A DNA stretch of 64,000 nt from Maribacter spongiicola (GCF_004364165.1 NZ_SOAY01000011.1:496001-560000), one strand, 5' to 3'; shown: positions 1 to 9,007, numbered from the stretch's first letter. A program made the numbers and translations. Notes: generated from the sequence alone by a model not told the origin.

Positions 1-712
1 GCCTTTCGGTAAAGGTTCCGAAAATGTCATCCATCTTCCTTAAAATGGCTCTATAATTGTCTCTTTGAAATTCTTCTTCGGTGGCTTCTAATAATAAACA
101 GACCACCTTAGCTCGATTTAGTTCGGGGTTTACTTCTTCCCATCTGCATTCCATACCTTCTAAGTTCAAAAGGTTTTTATTAAAGTTTGAAATAGTAGGG
201 GCTATAAAGTTCGATTTTATAATTTTTTCAGCTTTATGTAAACCGTTGCCCAAAATTATAGGTATTGTTAGCCGTTCGGTAAGTTGGTGTTTTGCTATTT
301 TAAGATGACAATTTTCCGTTACAAGGTCTTTAACCGAAACATGACCAACTCTTAATACCAAATTGGTTTTTCTTTTAATATGTACGCTATAGTTGTTTAG
401 TACCGCAATTACGTTGTTAAGTAGGGCGGTCGGTACTAAAAAAGTAGCGCCATCCCCACCAAAGAAATAGGGAATCTCTATATAGTGTTTAAATTTGCGA
501 ACGGTGTTCAATACAGAAATAATACTACCGGTAGCCGTTAAATTTACCTGGTGATGATTACCATTTTGTACTGCCTGGGTAGAGTTTTGTATGTCAACAA
601 CTACCACATGCCAAGAAATTGGCACATCTGTAAACGCAGCTTCTTTTTCTAGTAAATCTACCAGTGGTTTTTTAGACTTCCTTAGCTCAGTGTAGAATTT
701 GGTATTTTTCAT
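1..712 (-). CDS. DUF3095 family protein, 3' end cut by window edge
   Basis: The reading frame is open from an ATG at 712 down to base 1, so about 237 N-terminal residues are present and the C-terminus is missing. I recognise the DUF3095 family by three blocks: a VVVDIQNSTQA block near residue 40, an IPYFFGGDGATFLVP block near residue 80, and MECRWEEV near residue 195. The FGGDGA and DIxxST blocks resemble those of class III nucleotide cyclases. The family is described as cyclase-like but has no established substrate. No signal peptide is visible, so it is probably cytoplasmic. It is transcribed away from the neighbouring outer-membrane gene, and no partner gene can be seen because the window ends. 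The family assignment comes from motif memory and is fairly secure. A cyclase activity is only a possibility. Confidence 0.8.
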   Translation of the reverse strand, partial: MKNTKFYTELRKSKKPLVDLLEKEAAFTDVPISWHVVVVDIQNSTQAVQNGNHHQVNLTATGSIISVLNTVRKFKHYIEIPYFFGGDGATFLVPTALLNNVIAVLNNYSVHIKRKTNLVLRVGHVSVKDLVTENCHLKIAKHQLTERLTIPIILGNGLHKAEKIIKSNFIAPTISNFNKNLLNLEGMECRWEEVNPELNRAKVVCLLLEATEEEFQRDNYRAILRKMDDIFGTFTER

Positions 713-1425
713 TTGCTAGTTAGCAAGTCGAATTTTCTAAGTGAAATTACAAGTTTATTCTCGTATTTAGTACAAATTTAAATGCACGTGTTAATTATAT
801 GATCTAATTGTTAATCGAAATAGTGCTTTGCTTACTTGTGAATGCCTATAATACTCCACATTAGGTGTTTTACCTTCAGATGTTTTTTACATGAGATTTT
901 CTCCTTCGGATAAAACAGGTATTTTAAATTTGAATTGAGAATACGTGTGTAAACTTTATCATATAGTATTAGTCCGGATAACATACTCCTTTAACGGCAA
1001 TACTTCTTGTGGCAAGTCTGGTGAAAATTGATGTTTTTTCTAAAGATGAAATAGTTGGATGGTAGTAGGTATTTAAATGCTGCATGCTGCCAGTGTAATT
1101 ATTGAGCGTAATTTTTGGGTAAGTAGAAGCACCATAAGTAGACAATACAATCCTCAAAATTCTTCATCTCAAACCTACCTACTTTTTATGGCTACTTAAA
1201 TTCTCAATAGAGTTAATTGGCTTTTGGCATACTACCTATTTTTGCATGGTTGGTAAACAATATTTCTTTTCTTCTTTTATGCATTTTCAAATACGTTAGG
1301 AAATATTTCTTAGAAATGTTCATCACCAAATTTAGATAGCAAAAAGGTATATAGACTGAGACCAAACAATAACTTTAAGAGAGTATTATACTTATTTATT
1401 TTACATCAATTTGATAAACAACTAC
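713..1425. other. Intergenic region with no recognised gene
   Basis: This stretch of about 710 bases separates the divergent DUF3095 and metallophosphatase-kinase-barrel genes and must hold both promoters. The only sizeable open frame inside it is a 62-codon minus-strand frame at 969-1157. It has no recognisable motif and no support from neighbours. I see no tRNA, hairpin terminator or riboswitch-like structure. Confidence 0.5.
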
Positions 1426-4400
1426 ATGCGTTCAAAAATCATATTCTTAATATTCCTTATAGGTCACTGTACCATTTTTTCGCAAAATGCAGATGAGCTA
1501 AAGCCGAATTCGAAAAACGAGGTGTCTCACTCTTTCTATATTACTTCTAACGTAGGAAATGTTTCATTAGAAGAGGCAAAGAAAGTATTAAATGAAATTA
1601 ATACGGCTTCTAAGAACGATAGCAATGCAACTTTGCTGCTTATTGGCAACGTTGTCAATAAGGATGGTTTTTCTGCAAAAGAGAAGCATCAATATGCAAC
1701 TAAAGCGTATTTGAAACCTTTAATGCAATTATGGGATGATTTTAATGGTAGCGTTATTTTAACGCCCGGAGAAAATGAATGGTTAAAAGGAGCACCACAA
1801 AGTATTGATGATTTAGAATCTTTCTTGCAAGATAATAGCAAAGCTAAATTTTGGCCCAACGATGGCTGCCCCTTAGAACGAGAAACTATAAATGATGATG
1901 TTGTTTTAGAAATGGTCGATTCTCAATGGTTTTTAGAAGATTGGGATCATCACCCATATATCAATCAAAAATGTGAAATTAAGACCAGAGATCAATTTTT
2001 TGCGGAGTTTAAAGATGACCTAAAAGATAGCCAAGGCAAAACTGTGATTGTAGCAGTTTATCAGCCTGTAATGAGCAATACCAAAATTTCTATGGCGAAC
2101 AAAATGGGTGGGTTTACTCCAGAGTCATATCAAAACAAAGAAAATAGAAATTTACGAGGTCGATTAGAAACCATAGCAAGTCAGTTTAATGATGTCATAT
2201 TTGTTTCAGGTAAAGACCGAAATTTACAGTATTTAGAAGATGATGGTATTCCTCAAATTATTAGCGGTGCAGTAGGCAAAACAGAAAAGGCAAGAGCACC
2301 TAAAGAAGAACATTTTGAATCTAGTGCCAATGGGTATGCCAAGTTAACCGTTTATAAAGATGGTAGTACCGAAGTTGATTTAGTTGAAATAGAAAATGGA
2401 GCATCAGAAGTTGCTTTTACCAAAAAGATTAAAAGAGAGCGCCTTTCTTTAGACGATGTTTCTTATCCTAATAAAATAAATGCAACTACAGCAAAGGCTT
2501 CTATTTATACGAAAGAAGAGACTGAGAAAAAAGGATTCTATAAATGGATGTGGGGCGATCACTATAGAAATCTTTACAGTAAAGAGATTGAAGCGCCGGT
2601 ATTACAAATAGATGCGCTGCCCAATAATGTAAGACCAATTTCTGAAGGTGGTGGTACGCAATCAAGATCATTAAGGTTTATCGATGACAATGAGAATGAA
2701 TATACCTTACGTGCATTGCGTAAAAGCGCATTACGTTTTCTGCAGACCAATGCCATCAATACTCATTACGTTGAAGATTACCTTGATAATACCGTTGCAG
2801 AACGATATTTGATGGATTTTTATACCACAGCACACCCATATGCACAGTTTGCCATGAATGACTTGTCTGAGACGTTAGACGTGCTTCATTCAAACCCAAA
2901 AATATATTACGTACCTAAACAAAAAGGATTAGGTATTTATAATAATGATTATGGTGATGCACTATTTATGTTCGAGGAACATGCAGGTGGTGAGAATAAA
3001 GACTTTGAAACTTTTGGTAGCCCAGATGATATTATTAGTACTACAGATCTACGTTTTGAGTTGATGGAATCTAAAGATTCATATGTAGATGAGCCAAGTT
3101 TTATCCGTGCTCGTTTATTTGATATGCTGGTTGGTAATTGGGATCGCCATCAAGATCAATGGCGTTGGGCACAATTTAAAACAGAAGATGGTAAAAAGAG
3201 ATACGAAGCCATACCTCGCGATTGGGATCAAGCTTTTCCTAAATATGATGGAACTATTATTGGTATGCTAAAATTCGCATTTCCGTTGCTTCGTAAAATG
3301 GAAAGCTATGATGCCGATGTAAAAAATGTAAAATGGTTTAATCTTTCTGGTTACCCGATGGATAAAACTTTTATAAAAAATGCGAAGTGGAACGATTGGA
3401 AGAAACAGGTAGATTTTATTCAAGAAAATTTAACTGATGCAGAAATAGATGCCGCTTTTAATACCTTGCCTAAAGCAGCCCAAGACGGTAGTATAGATGA
3501 AATTAAAAAGAACTTAAAATCGCGTAGAGATGGTTTACAAAGTATTGCTAAATCTTACTACGAATACTTGAATAATTTCGAAGTTATTATTGGTACAGAA
3601 GACGATGATAATTTTTTAATTACTAGAAAACCGAACGGTGAAACAGATATATCTATTTCTAAAGACACTATAGTTTATAAGAATACATACAATGCAGAAC
3701 AGAACAAAGAGATTTGGGTATATGGTTTAGATGGTAAAGACACGTTTACCGTAGATGGTGATGGAAAAGATTTGATTAATATTAGGATAATAGGAGGAAA
3801 GAAAAATGATACCTATGATTTTAAGAATACAAAAAAAGTGAAGCTGTATGATTTTAAGAGCAAGAACAACACCATTGTAAATGTTAACTCAAAAAAATGG
3901 CTTACAGATTCTTATGATATTAATACCTATGACTATCAGAAAAGAAAATATAATGAAAACATTGTTTTCCCTAGTATAGGTTTTGATGGTGATACCGGTT
4001 TTAGAATCGGACTAAAAGACCGTTTTACAACCTATGGTTTGGCTAATAATCCATTTAAATCGCAACATACCATTGGTGCTGAATATTTCTTTGCCACAAG
4101 CGGATTTGCAATCGACTATAATGCAGAATTTGCACAAGTTTTTTATAACTGGAATTTAGGTTTCGATGCACGATATGGGAGTCCTAATTATACGATGAAT
4201 TATTTCGGTGAGGGTAATGAGTCAACATATGATTCAGATTTAGACCGGGATTTTAATAGGGTGCGTATACGACAATGGAGGATTTCTCCTTATCTAGTTC
4301 ACAAGAGTGAAAGTAGTAGTTATTATTTTAAATCTACATTAGAATCTTTTGATGTATCTAATGACAACGAACGTTTGGTTGGTCAAGCATTTGCTTCAGA

Positions 4401-4989
4401 TAATGACGTGTATGAGCAGCAATTGTATTTGTCGGGTGAAGTAGGGTATGGGTACAAGAACCAGAATAACCCAGCTTTTCCTAGTCGTGCCATGTCTGTT
4501 GATATCGCTGCAGGTTATAAATCTAGTATTAACGGATTTGATAACAGTTTTGCTTATATAAAACCTTCGATAGCTTTGACTTATCCATTGCACCCAAGTG
4601 GCATTGCGGTAATCGCTACTAAATTAGCAGGTGAAGCTATTATTGGTGATACCTACGAATTTTACCATGGTGCCGTAATAGGTGGTAACACAAGTTTAAG
4701 GGCATATAGAAATGAACGATTTAATGGTAAATCTGCTTTTTACCAAAGTACAGACCTTAGAGTTGGTGTAACACGATTTAAAACTAATTTTATACCGCTA
4801 CAAATGGGTGTAAGTACTGGGTTTGATTATGGTCGCGTATGGTCAGATAATGATAACGCTACAAAATGGCATAATAATTACGGAGGATCGGTTTGGATAT
4901 CTGGTTTTAGCGCCTTAACAGGTAATCTAGGTTTCTATCATGGTGGTGATGGCAATAGGCTGGTATTTAGTTTAGGTTTTAACTTCTAA
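1426..4989 (+). CDS. Degenerate metallophosphatase / secreted kinase-like / beta-barrel fusion protein
   Basis: This predicted outer-membrane protein has 1,187 aa. The frame can open at a TTG at 1411, but the ATG at 1426 directly precedes a signal peptide (about residues 1-20) and is preferred. Residues 35-330 follow the layout of calcineurin-like metallophosphatases, including the family block DSQWFLEDWD near residue 165. Each metal-ligand motif is altered: GENEW (115-119) replaces GNHDW, VYQPVM replaces HHP, and SGKDRN (261-266) replaces GHDHN. Residues 400-620 resemble HipA/FAM20-type kinases, with a Gly-rich GGGTQS segment, GNWDRH (570-575) and RDWDQAF (598-604). The last 300 or so residues alternate like a BamA-type barrel and end in Phe. 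Signal, domains and barrel are seen directly. Kinase activity is inferred and could equally be absent. Confidence 0.75.
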   Translation: MRSKIIFLIFLIGHCTIFSQNADELKPNSKNEVSHSFYITSNVGNVSLEEAKKVLNEINTASKNDSNATLLLIGNVVNKDGFSAKEKHQYATKAYLKPLMQLWDDFNGSVILTPGENEWLKGAPQSIDDLESFLQDNSKAKFWPNDGCPLERETINDDVVLEMVDSQWFLEDWDHHPYINQKCEIKTRDQFFAEFKDDLKDSQGKTVIVAVYQPVMSNTKISMANKMGGFTPESYQNKENRNLRGRLETIASQFNDVIFVSGKDRNLQYLEDDGIPQIISGAVGKTEKARAPKEEHFESSANGYAKLTVYKDGSTEVDLVEIENGASEVAFTKKIKRERLSLDDVSYPNKINATTAKASIYTKEETEKKGFYKWMWGDHYRNLYSKEIEAPVLQIDALPNNVRPISEGGGTQSRSLRFIDDNENEYTLRALRKSALRFLQTNAINTHYVEDYLDNTVAERYLMDFYTTAHPYAQFAMNDLSETLDVLHSNPKIYYVPKQKGLGIYNNDYGDALFMFEEHAGGENKDFETFGSPDDIISTTDLRFELMESKDSYVDEPSFIRARLFDMLVGNWDRHQDQWRWAQFKTEDGKKRYEAIPRDWDQAFPKYDGTIIGMLKFAFPLLRKMESYDADVKNVKWFNLSGYPMDKTFIKNAKWNDWKKQVDFIQENLTDAEIDAAFNTLPKAAQDGSIDEIKKNLKSRRDGLQSIAKSYYEYLNNFEVIIGTEDDDNFLITRKPNGETDISISKDTIVYKNTYNAEQNKEIWVYGLDGKDTFTVDGDGKDLINIRIIGGKKNDTYDFKNTKKVKLYDFKSKNNTIVNVNSKKWLTDSYDINTYDYQKRKYNENIVFPSIGFDGDTGFRIGLKDRFTTYGLANNPFKSQHTIGAEYFFATSGFAIDYNAEFAQVFYNWNLGFDARYGSPNYTMNYFGEGNESTYDSDLDRDFNRVRIRQWRISPYLVHKSESSSYYFKSTLESFDVSNDNERLVGQAFASDNDVYEQQLYLSGEVGYGYKNQNNPAFPSRAMSVDIAAGYKSSINGFDNSFAYIKPSIALTYPLHPSGIAVIATKLAGEAIIGDTYEFYHGAVIGGNTSLRAYRNERFNGKSAFYQSTDLRVGVTRFKTNFIPLQMGVSTGFDYGRVWSDNDNATKWHNNYGGSVWISGFSALTGNLGFYHGGDGNRLVFSLGFNF

Positions 4990-5108
4990 TATTAGATATC
5001 ATTTTTATCCTTATGAGTTTATATGAATTGAATTATTGATTATAAATGTGTTATTTTGCTTTAGGATGTCTGATATTTTTTAAGCTTTTCTTAGAACGTA
5101 TTTAGTAA

Positions 5109-5116
5109 TAGTTTTG
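5109..5116 (+). promoter_or_regulatory. Candidate -7 element (TAnnTTTG type)
   Basis: TAGTTTTG lies about 48 bases before the DUF481-type gene and fits the Bacteroidota -7 consensus. No clear -33 TTG is present at the expected distance, so support is limited to this one box. Confidence 0.35.
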
Positions 5117-5163
5117 TAAAATAAATTACAAGCGACTATCTAAAGCGATATATATCACCCTTC

Positions 5164-5943
5164 ATGAAATTGACCTTAAATTTTATTACATCTATTTGCT
5201 GTGTTTTTATATTCTTTTTAAGCTTTTCTGTCGAGGCTCAGTTGGTGAATATTGAGTCTAAACGTATGCACACCGATTCTTTACGATTTGTTTTAAATAG
5301 CGATTTGCTTTTCAACTATACTGATAACAATGGGGAATATATTCTTCAGGTAAGTTCAAATGTTACCACACAGTTTAAGTCTAAGAACCTCAATAGCATT
5401 TACTTCTTTATCGGTAATGTAAACCTAATACGATCTAAAGATGAAGATTTTCAGAATTCATATTTTTTACATGCGAGGTTTAATCAAAAGTTGACTAAGG
5501 TAATTCGTTTTGAAGCCTTTATTCAAAATCAGAATAATCAAAAATTAACTATATCTGAACGAAATTTATTAGGTGCTGGTTTACGTTTAAAGTTATTCTC
5601 AAAAAATGGTTCACTTGCCTATTTTGGAAACTCTTACATTTATGAAATTGAATCTGTAGATGATTCGGATCAGAAATTCTACAATCATAGAAATAGTAGC
5701 TATATCTCTTTAAATCAGAATTTTAAAAAGTATAATTTAGATATTACTGGTACTTTTTATTTTCAGCCTTTGTACAAGAATATAAGTAACCATAGAATTC
5801 TGAGTCAGTTTAAAGCAGAAATGCCGTTAACAAAAAGAATAAGTTTTTCTGCACTTTATAATTACTCCGTAATCAATTTTAATTCGACTTTAGAAGACAA
5901 CCGTTCATCTAATGTAAGTTTCGGACTAACGTTGAATTTATAG
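5164..5943 (+). CDS. DUF481-like outer-membrane beta-barrel protein
   Basis: This 259-aa protein has a clear signal peptide ending at VEAQ (about residue 25). The rest is made of alternating polar/hydrophobic strands with Gly/Asn/Asp-rich turns and an NL terminus typical of outer-membrane barrels. The pattern resembles the DUF481 (YdiY-like) family, whose function is poorly defined. It follows the large barrel fusion gene by 174 bases on the same strand, has its own -7-like box, and may be expressed separately. No enzymatic motif is visible. It could instead belong to another small-barrel family, because barrels of this size share little sequence. Confidence 0.6.
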   Translation: MKLTLNFITSICCVFIFFLSFSVEAQLVNIESKRMHTDSLRFVLNSDLLFNYTDNNGEYILQVSSNVTTQFKSKNLNSIYFFIGNVNLIRSKDEDFQNSYFLHARFNQKLTKVIRFEAFIQNQNNQKLTISERNLLGAGLRLKLFSKNGSLAYFGNSYIYEIESVDDSDQKFYNHRNSSYISLNQNFKKYNLDITGTFYFQPLYKNISNHRILSQFKAEMPLTKRISFSALYNYSVINFNSTLEDNRSSNVSFGLTLNL

Positions 5944-5971
5944 TAGTTTATGAATAGATTCTATTTAGATC

Positions 5972-5992
5972 ATTTGAGTGATGAACTCAAAT
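5972..5992 (+). terminator. Short hairpin after the DUF481-like gene
   Basis: ATTTGAGT and ACTCAAAT form a perfect 8-bp stem around a 5-base loop, 29 bases after the stop codon at 5943. There is no following T-tract, so it is a weak terminator candidate at best. Confidence 0.3.
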
Positions 5993-6411
5993 AAACTTAC
6001 CTAGAAAACGAATACTTAAATTATTTCTTTTCCAATTCTAAATATATTTTACCCAAAAACTAGATAATTGTATTTCTGCTTATGTATTGGCAAGGCTTAT
6101 AGCACAATTTTTTTCAAACCATGAATAAATAAAACGACGCATAAACTGAATAAGTGTAATCTACATTATTCTAAAAAGTGACTCGTGAATTTTCAAATAA
6201 TTCTGTAAATAAATAGATTTCGGGGGTTCATTTTGAATTGGATTTACTCGTAAATAATTCTACTGCCTGCTTTTTTTAATTAATAATTTAGAAAATCAAC
6301 CAGTGTCGCATAGATTTTAGAATTTGATTAGGGACCTTTTGAAGACAGATTATGTTCTAAATCGTGTTCACTTTCGTGTTCAAAATGTATTGATACGTAA
6401 AATTTGAGCAT
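5993..6411. other. Intergenic region with no recognised gene
   Basis: This AT-rich stretch lies between the DUF481-like gene and the tRNA-Met terminator. It contains two copies of TCGTGTTCA 12 bases apart (about 6362-6382). I found no credible open frame and no RNA structure. Confidence 0.5.
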
Positions 6412-6442
6412 AAAAAAACGGTCTAACTTTCGCTAAACCGTT
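6412..6442 (-). terminator. Intrinsic terminator of tRNA-Met
   Basis: Read on the minus strand, AACGGTTTA and TAGACCGTT form a stem of about nine pairs including one G-T wobble, followed by a run of seven T. It sits 21 bases past the 3' end of the tRNA. Confidence 0.75.
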
Positions 6443-6463
6443 AATAATGTGCCTTTTATTCTG

Positions 6464-6537
6464 TAGCGAGAGGGGGGCACGATCCCCCGACCTCCGGGTT
6501 ATGAATCCGACGCTCTAACCAACTGAGCTACCTCGCC
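6464..6537 (-). tRNA. tRNA-Met (anticodon CAT)
   Basis: This is a 74-nt cloverleaf. The acceptor arms GGCGAGG and TCTCGCT pair throughout, with G-U at 1-72 and 7-66. The D-stem is GCTC/GAGC, the anticodon loop is TTCATAA, and a 5-bp G/C T-stem follows. CCA is not encoded. The 1-72 pair argues against an initiator tRNA. CAT could also mark a lysidine-modified tRNA-Ile, but elongator Met is the more likely reading. There is an A-C mismatch at 31-39. The T-loop reads ATCGTGC, so positions 54 and 58 are A and T instead of the usual T and A. Confidence 0.85.
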
Positions 6538-6670
6538 ATATTATTTTTTAAACGGCTGCAAATATAGTGGTAATTTATTTGTTCTTCAACAAAACTTGAT
6601 GAAAAAAATAATACCCTACATTTATTTTTTTATCATTTAGAAATATATATATTGCCCGCAATAAAGTAGC

Positions 6671-7060
6671 ATGAACATGAGCGATAAAATAAAATTTGAA
6701 ATAGAGTTTGTAATACAGTCTTCACCACAGATGTTATATCAGTACCTAGCAACACCATCTGGACTGTCAGAATGGTTTGCGGATAATGTAAATTCTAGAG
6801 GTGAGAAATTTACTTTTATATGGGACGGAGCTGAAGAAGAAGCTAAGTTGTTAAAAAGAAAAACCGATGAATTCGTGCGTTTTTCTTGGGAAGAGGCAGA
6901 TGATGATAGCTTTTTTGAGATGAAAATAATTGTTGATGAAATCACTAAAGATGTTTCATTATTTATAACTGACTTTGCTGAAGATGACGAGGTTGAAGAG
7001 TCTAAAATGCTTTGGACGAACCAAGTATCTGATTTAAAACAGGTTTTGGGTTCATCATAG
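6671..7060 (+). CDS. START-like domain protein (SRPBCC superfamily)
   Basis: This small soluble protein of 129 aa has no signal peptide. It starts with the strand-helix pattern of the AHSA1/SRPBCC fold, with ATPSGLSEWFAD near residue 26 and FTFIWDG near residue 46. The C-terminal helix is acidic. It matches the short START-like proteins found throughout Flavobacteriaceae, for which no ligand is established. An ATG at 6677 is an alternative start two residues downstream. It stands alone between a tRNA and an aminotransferase gene, and a hairpin with a T-run follows its stop. A cytoplasmic lipid- or hydrophobic-ligand-binding role is inference from the fold only. Confidence 0.75.
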   Translation: MNMSDKIKFEIEFVIQSSPQMLYQYLATPSGLSEWFADNVNSRGEKFTFIWDGAEEEAKLLKRKTDEFVRFSWEEADDDSFFEMKIIVDEITKDVSLFITDFAEDDEVEESKMLWTNQVSDLKQVLGSS

Positions 7061-7085
7061 AAATACCCTTATTTACAGTATCTTT

Positions 7086-7112
7086 GAGCCTTAATTTTTT
7101 AAGGCTTTTTTT
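7086..7112 (+). terminator. Intrinsic terminator ending at the next start codon
   Basis: AGCCTTAA and TTAAGGCT form a perfect 8-bp stem with a 4-base loop, followed by T residues that run directly into the ATG at 7113. A -7-like TATCTTTG (7079-7086) immediately precedes the stem. Confidence 0.7.
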
Positions 7113-7970
7113 ATGTTCAATTTTAATGGTGAGCTTCTTGAGGATAATACATCTTTTTTAAACGAAAAGAATAGGGGAGTACAACTTGGTGATGCCGTTT
7201 TTGAAGAGTTACGAGTGGTTAATGGTGATATTATTTTTTTAGAAGACCATTATTTACGTCTAATGTCTTCTATGCGTATTCTTAGAATGGAAATACCAAT
7301 GAAATTTACCATGGAATTCATGGAGGAAGAAATTCTTAAATTATTTTCTGAAATTGAATTAAAAGAAGCGAAACAAATAAAATTTACCGTTTTTAGAAAT
7401 AGTGGAAATGATTTTTCTAATTCCGATAACAGTATTTCTTACTTTATATCTAGTAGTCTATTGGCAAGTCCGTTTTATATTCTAAACGAAAAACCTTACG
7501 AAGTAGAGCTTTTTAAAGATTTCTATAAGAATTCTAGCATGCTATCTAATTTAGATACCAACAATAAGATTATTAATGTAGTAGGCGCTATCTACGCACA
7601 AGAAAATGATTATCAAGATTGTTTGTTGCTAAACGAGAGAAAGCAAGTTATAGAAGCTCTAAATGGTAATTTGTTCGTTGTAAAAGGTAATCAGATTAAG
7701 ACAGCCCCTGTAACAGATGGTTGTATTAATAGTATTCTAAGAAAGAAACTTATTGATATGGTTTCAAAACTCAATGATTTTGAATTTCTTGAGGAAAGTA
7801 TATCACCTTTTGAGCTTCAAAAAGCAGATGAGTTATTCTTAGTAAATAATATTGAAGGTATTGTTTCTATTACAAGATATCGAAAGAAAGATTTTGTAAA
7901 CGTTACGGCTAAACAATTAATAGGTAAATTAAATGCAGCTGCTAGAATGTCTTTGAGCACCAGTGCCTAA
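7113..7970 (+). CDS. Aminotransferase class IV (PabC/IlvE-like)
   Basis: This 285-aa PLP-dependent enzyme is of the fold-type IV family, which includes 4-amino-4-deoxychorismate lyase and branched-chain or D-amino-acid aminotransferases. The N-terminus (NFNGELLED, then NRGVQLGDAVFEELR) and the lysine in NNKIINVVGAIYAQ near residue 155, the expected PLP Schiff-base site, are typical. The IEALNGNLFVV and TDGCINSILR blocks near residues 190-212 match the cofactor-phosphate region. No folate or branched-chain gene is adjacent, so the substrate cannot be assigned. An aminodeoxychorismate-lyase role is plausible. Its stop codon overlaps the stop of the convergent yqgE gene by four bases. The start lies right behind a T-run, so there is no Shine-Dalgarno sequence. 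Confidence 0.8.
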   Translation: MFNFNGELLEDNTSFLNEKNRGVQLGDAVFEELRVVNGDIIFLEDHYLRLMSSMRILRMEIPMKFTMEFMEEEILKLFSEIELKEAKQIKFTVFRNSGNDFSNSDNSISYFISSSLLASPFYILNEKPYEVELFKDFYKNSSMLSNLDTNNKIINVVGAIYAQENDYQDCLLLNERKQVIEALNGNLFVVKGNQIKTAPVTDGCINSILRKKLIDMVSKLNDFEFLEESISPFELQKADELFLVNNIEGIVSITRYRKKDFVNVTAKQLIGKLNAAARMSLSTSA

Positions 7971-8527
7971 TTTAGGCTAGGGTTTTCTGGAGCATTGGAC
8001 CAAAGTAGATAATCACCACCTAATTGTATCATATTCTCTTTCCAAATTGCTTTTGCGGCTTTTTGAATAATTCTACTTTCATGCTCGTTTTCAACAACAA
8101 TCCATGATTTTGAAGTCAGTTCTTCGTCTAATTGTAAAGAAGACCAACCGGAATAGCCAAGAAAAAAACGAATATCATCTTCAGAAATAATCTCTTTATT
8201 GATGAGTTCTACGGTAGTTTCAAAATCACCGCCCCAATAAATACCATCAGAAATTTCAACACTATTATCTATTAAGTGCGGCACTTTATGTATAAAGTAT
8301 AGATTGTCTTGTTCAACCGGACCACCATTATAAACCTGAAATGGTAATTCGATTTCTGTTACCAATTCATTTATTTGATATTCTAATGGCTTATTTAAAA
8401 TAAAACCAACAGAGCCATCATTGCTATGTTCGGCTAACAAAACGACAGACCTATTGAAAGAAACATCGCCTGTTAACGATGGTTCGGCAATTAGTAATTT
8501 TCCTTTGGTTGGCTTTAAAGCGATCAT
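7967..8527 (-). CDS. YqgE/AlgH family protein
   Basis: This 186-aa protein begins with KGKLLIAEPSLTGDVSFNRSVV and continues with GSVGFILNKPL, the signature blocks of the YqgE/AlgH (UPF0301) family. The later VYNGGPVEQDNLYFIH and FLGYSGWSSLQLDEEL blocks complete the fold. The family is widespread and was linked to alginate regulation in Pseudomonas, but its molecular function is not settled. The length equals the usual 180-190 residues. It is cytoplasmic with no signal peptide. It lies downstream of the HU gene, but a strong terminator separates the two. Its stop overlaps the convergent aminotransferase gene. Confidence 0.93.
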   Translation of the reverse strand: MIALKPTKGKLLIAEPSLTGDVSFNRSVVLLAEHSNDGSVGFILNKPLEYQINELVTEIELPFQVYNGGPVEQDNLYFIHKVPHLIDNSVEISDGIYWGGDFETTVELINKEIISEDDIRFFLGYSGWSSLQLDEELTSKSWIVVENEHESRIIQKAAKAIWKENMIQLGGDYLLWSNAPENPSLN

Positions 8528-8591
8528 AAATATGGTATGATTATAAACCTAAAGTAAGACAAATCCTCTTAAATGCAAAAACATATAAATA

Positions 8592-8618
8592 AAAAAAGCG
8601 CCTATTAAGGCGCTTTTT
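8592..8618 (-). terminator. Intrinsic terminator of the HU gene
   Basis: AAAAAGCGCC and GGCGCTTTTT form a GC-rich perfect stem around a 6-base loop, with T-runs on both strands, 20 bases past the HU stop codon. It could act in both directions. Confidence 0.85.
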
Positions 8619-8638
8619 ATAAATTTATCTGTGTAAAA

Positions 8639-8911
8639 TTAGTTTACAGCTTTACCTAAATCAGCACCAGCTTTAAACTTTACTACATTTTTAGCAGCAA
8701 TTTGGATAGTTTTTCCAGTTGATGGATTTCTACCTTCTCTTGCATTTCTTTTAGATACGGACCAAGAACCGAAACCTACTAAAGAAATTCTATCTCCTTT
8801 TTGAAGAGACTTCTCAACATTCCCCAAGAAAGATTCCAATGACTTTTTAGCCGCAGCTTTTGTGATGCCAGCGTCAGCTGCCATTGCATCGATCAATTCT
8901 GTTTTGTTCAT
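8639..8911 (-). CDS. HU family DNA-binding protein
   Basis: This 90-aa nucleoid protein bends and compacts DNA as a dimer. MNKTELIDAMA at the N-terminus, the GFGSWSV turn and the DNA-contacting arm GRNPSTGKTIQI (about residues 60-71) are diagnostic. The frame is open further upstream to 8992, but the ATG at 8911 gives the canonical HU start and length, and the upstream residues show no HU similarity. It is expressed as a single gene with a strong terminator behind it. The upstream region carries two copies of TTTGTTGATAA that may be operator or DnaA-like sites. Confidence 0.96.
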   Translation of the reverse strand: MNKTELIDAMAADAGITKAAAKKSLESFLGNVEKSLQKGDRISLVGFGSWSVSKRNAREGRNPSTGKTIQIAAKNVVKFKAGADLGKAVN

Positions 8912-9007
8912 AATGTGATAATTAATTGTGATTAAATAATTTATACCTACTAACAAATTTATATGGATTTCTGAGCAACACAAGTAAAACAAGGGGAAAT
9001 CCCTTAT

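Noticed and set aside
81-308. 75-codon plus-strand frame
   Set aside because: It lies antisense to the DUF3095 gene, whose frame is open across the whole region and carries family motifs.
969-1157. 62-codon minus-strand open frame in the first intergenic region
   Set aside because: No motif, signal or family resemblance, and no neighbour in an operon. A chance frame or unrecognisable remnant is more likely.
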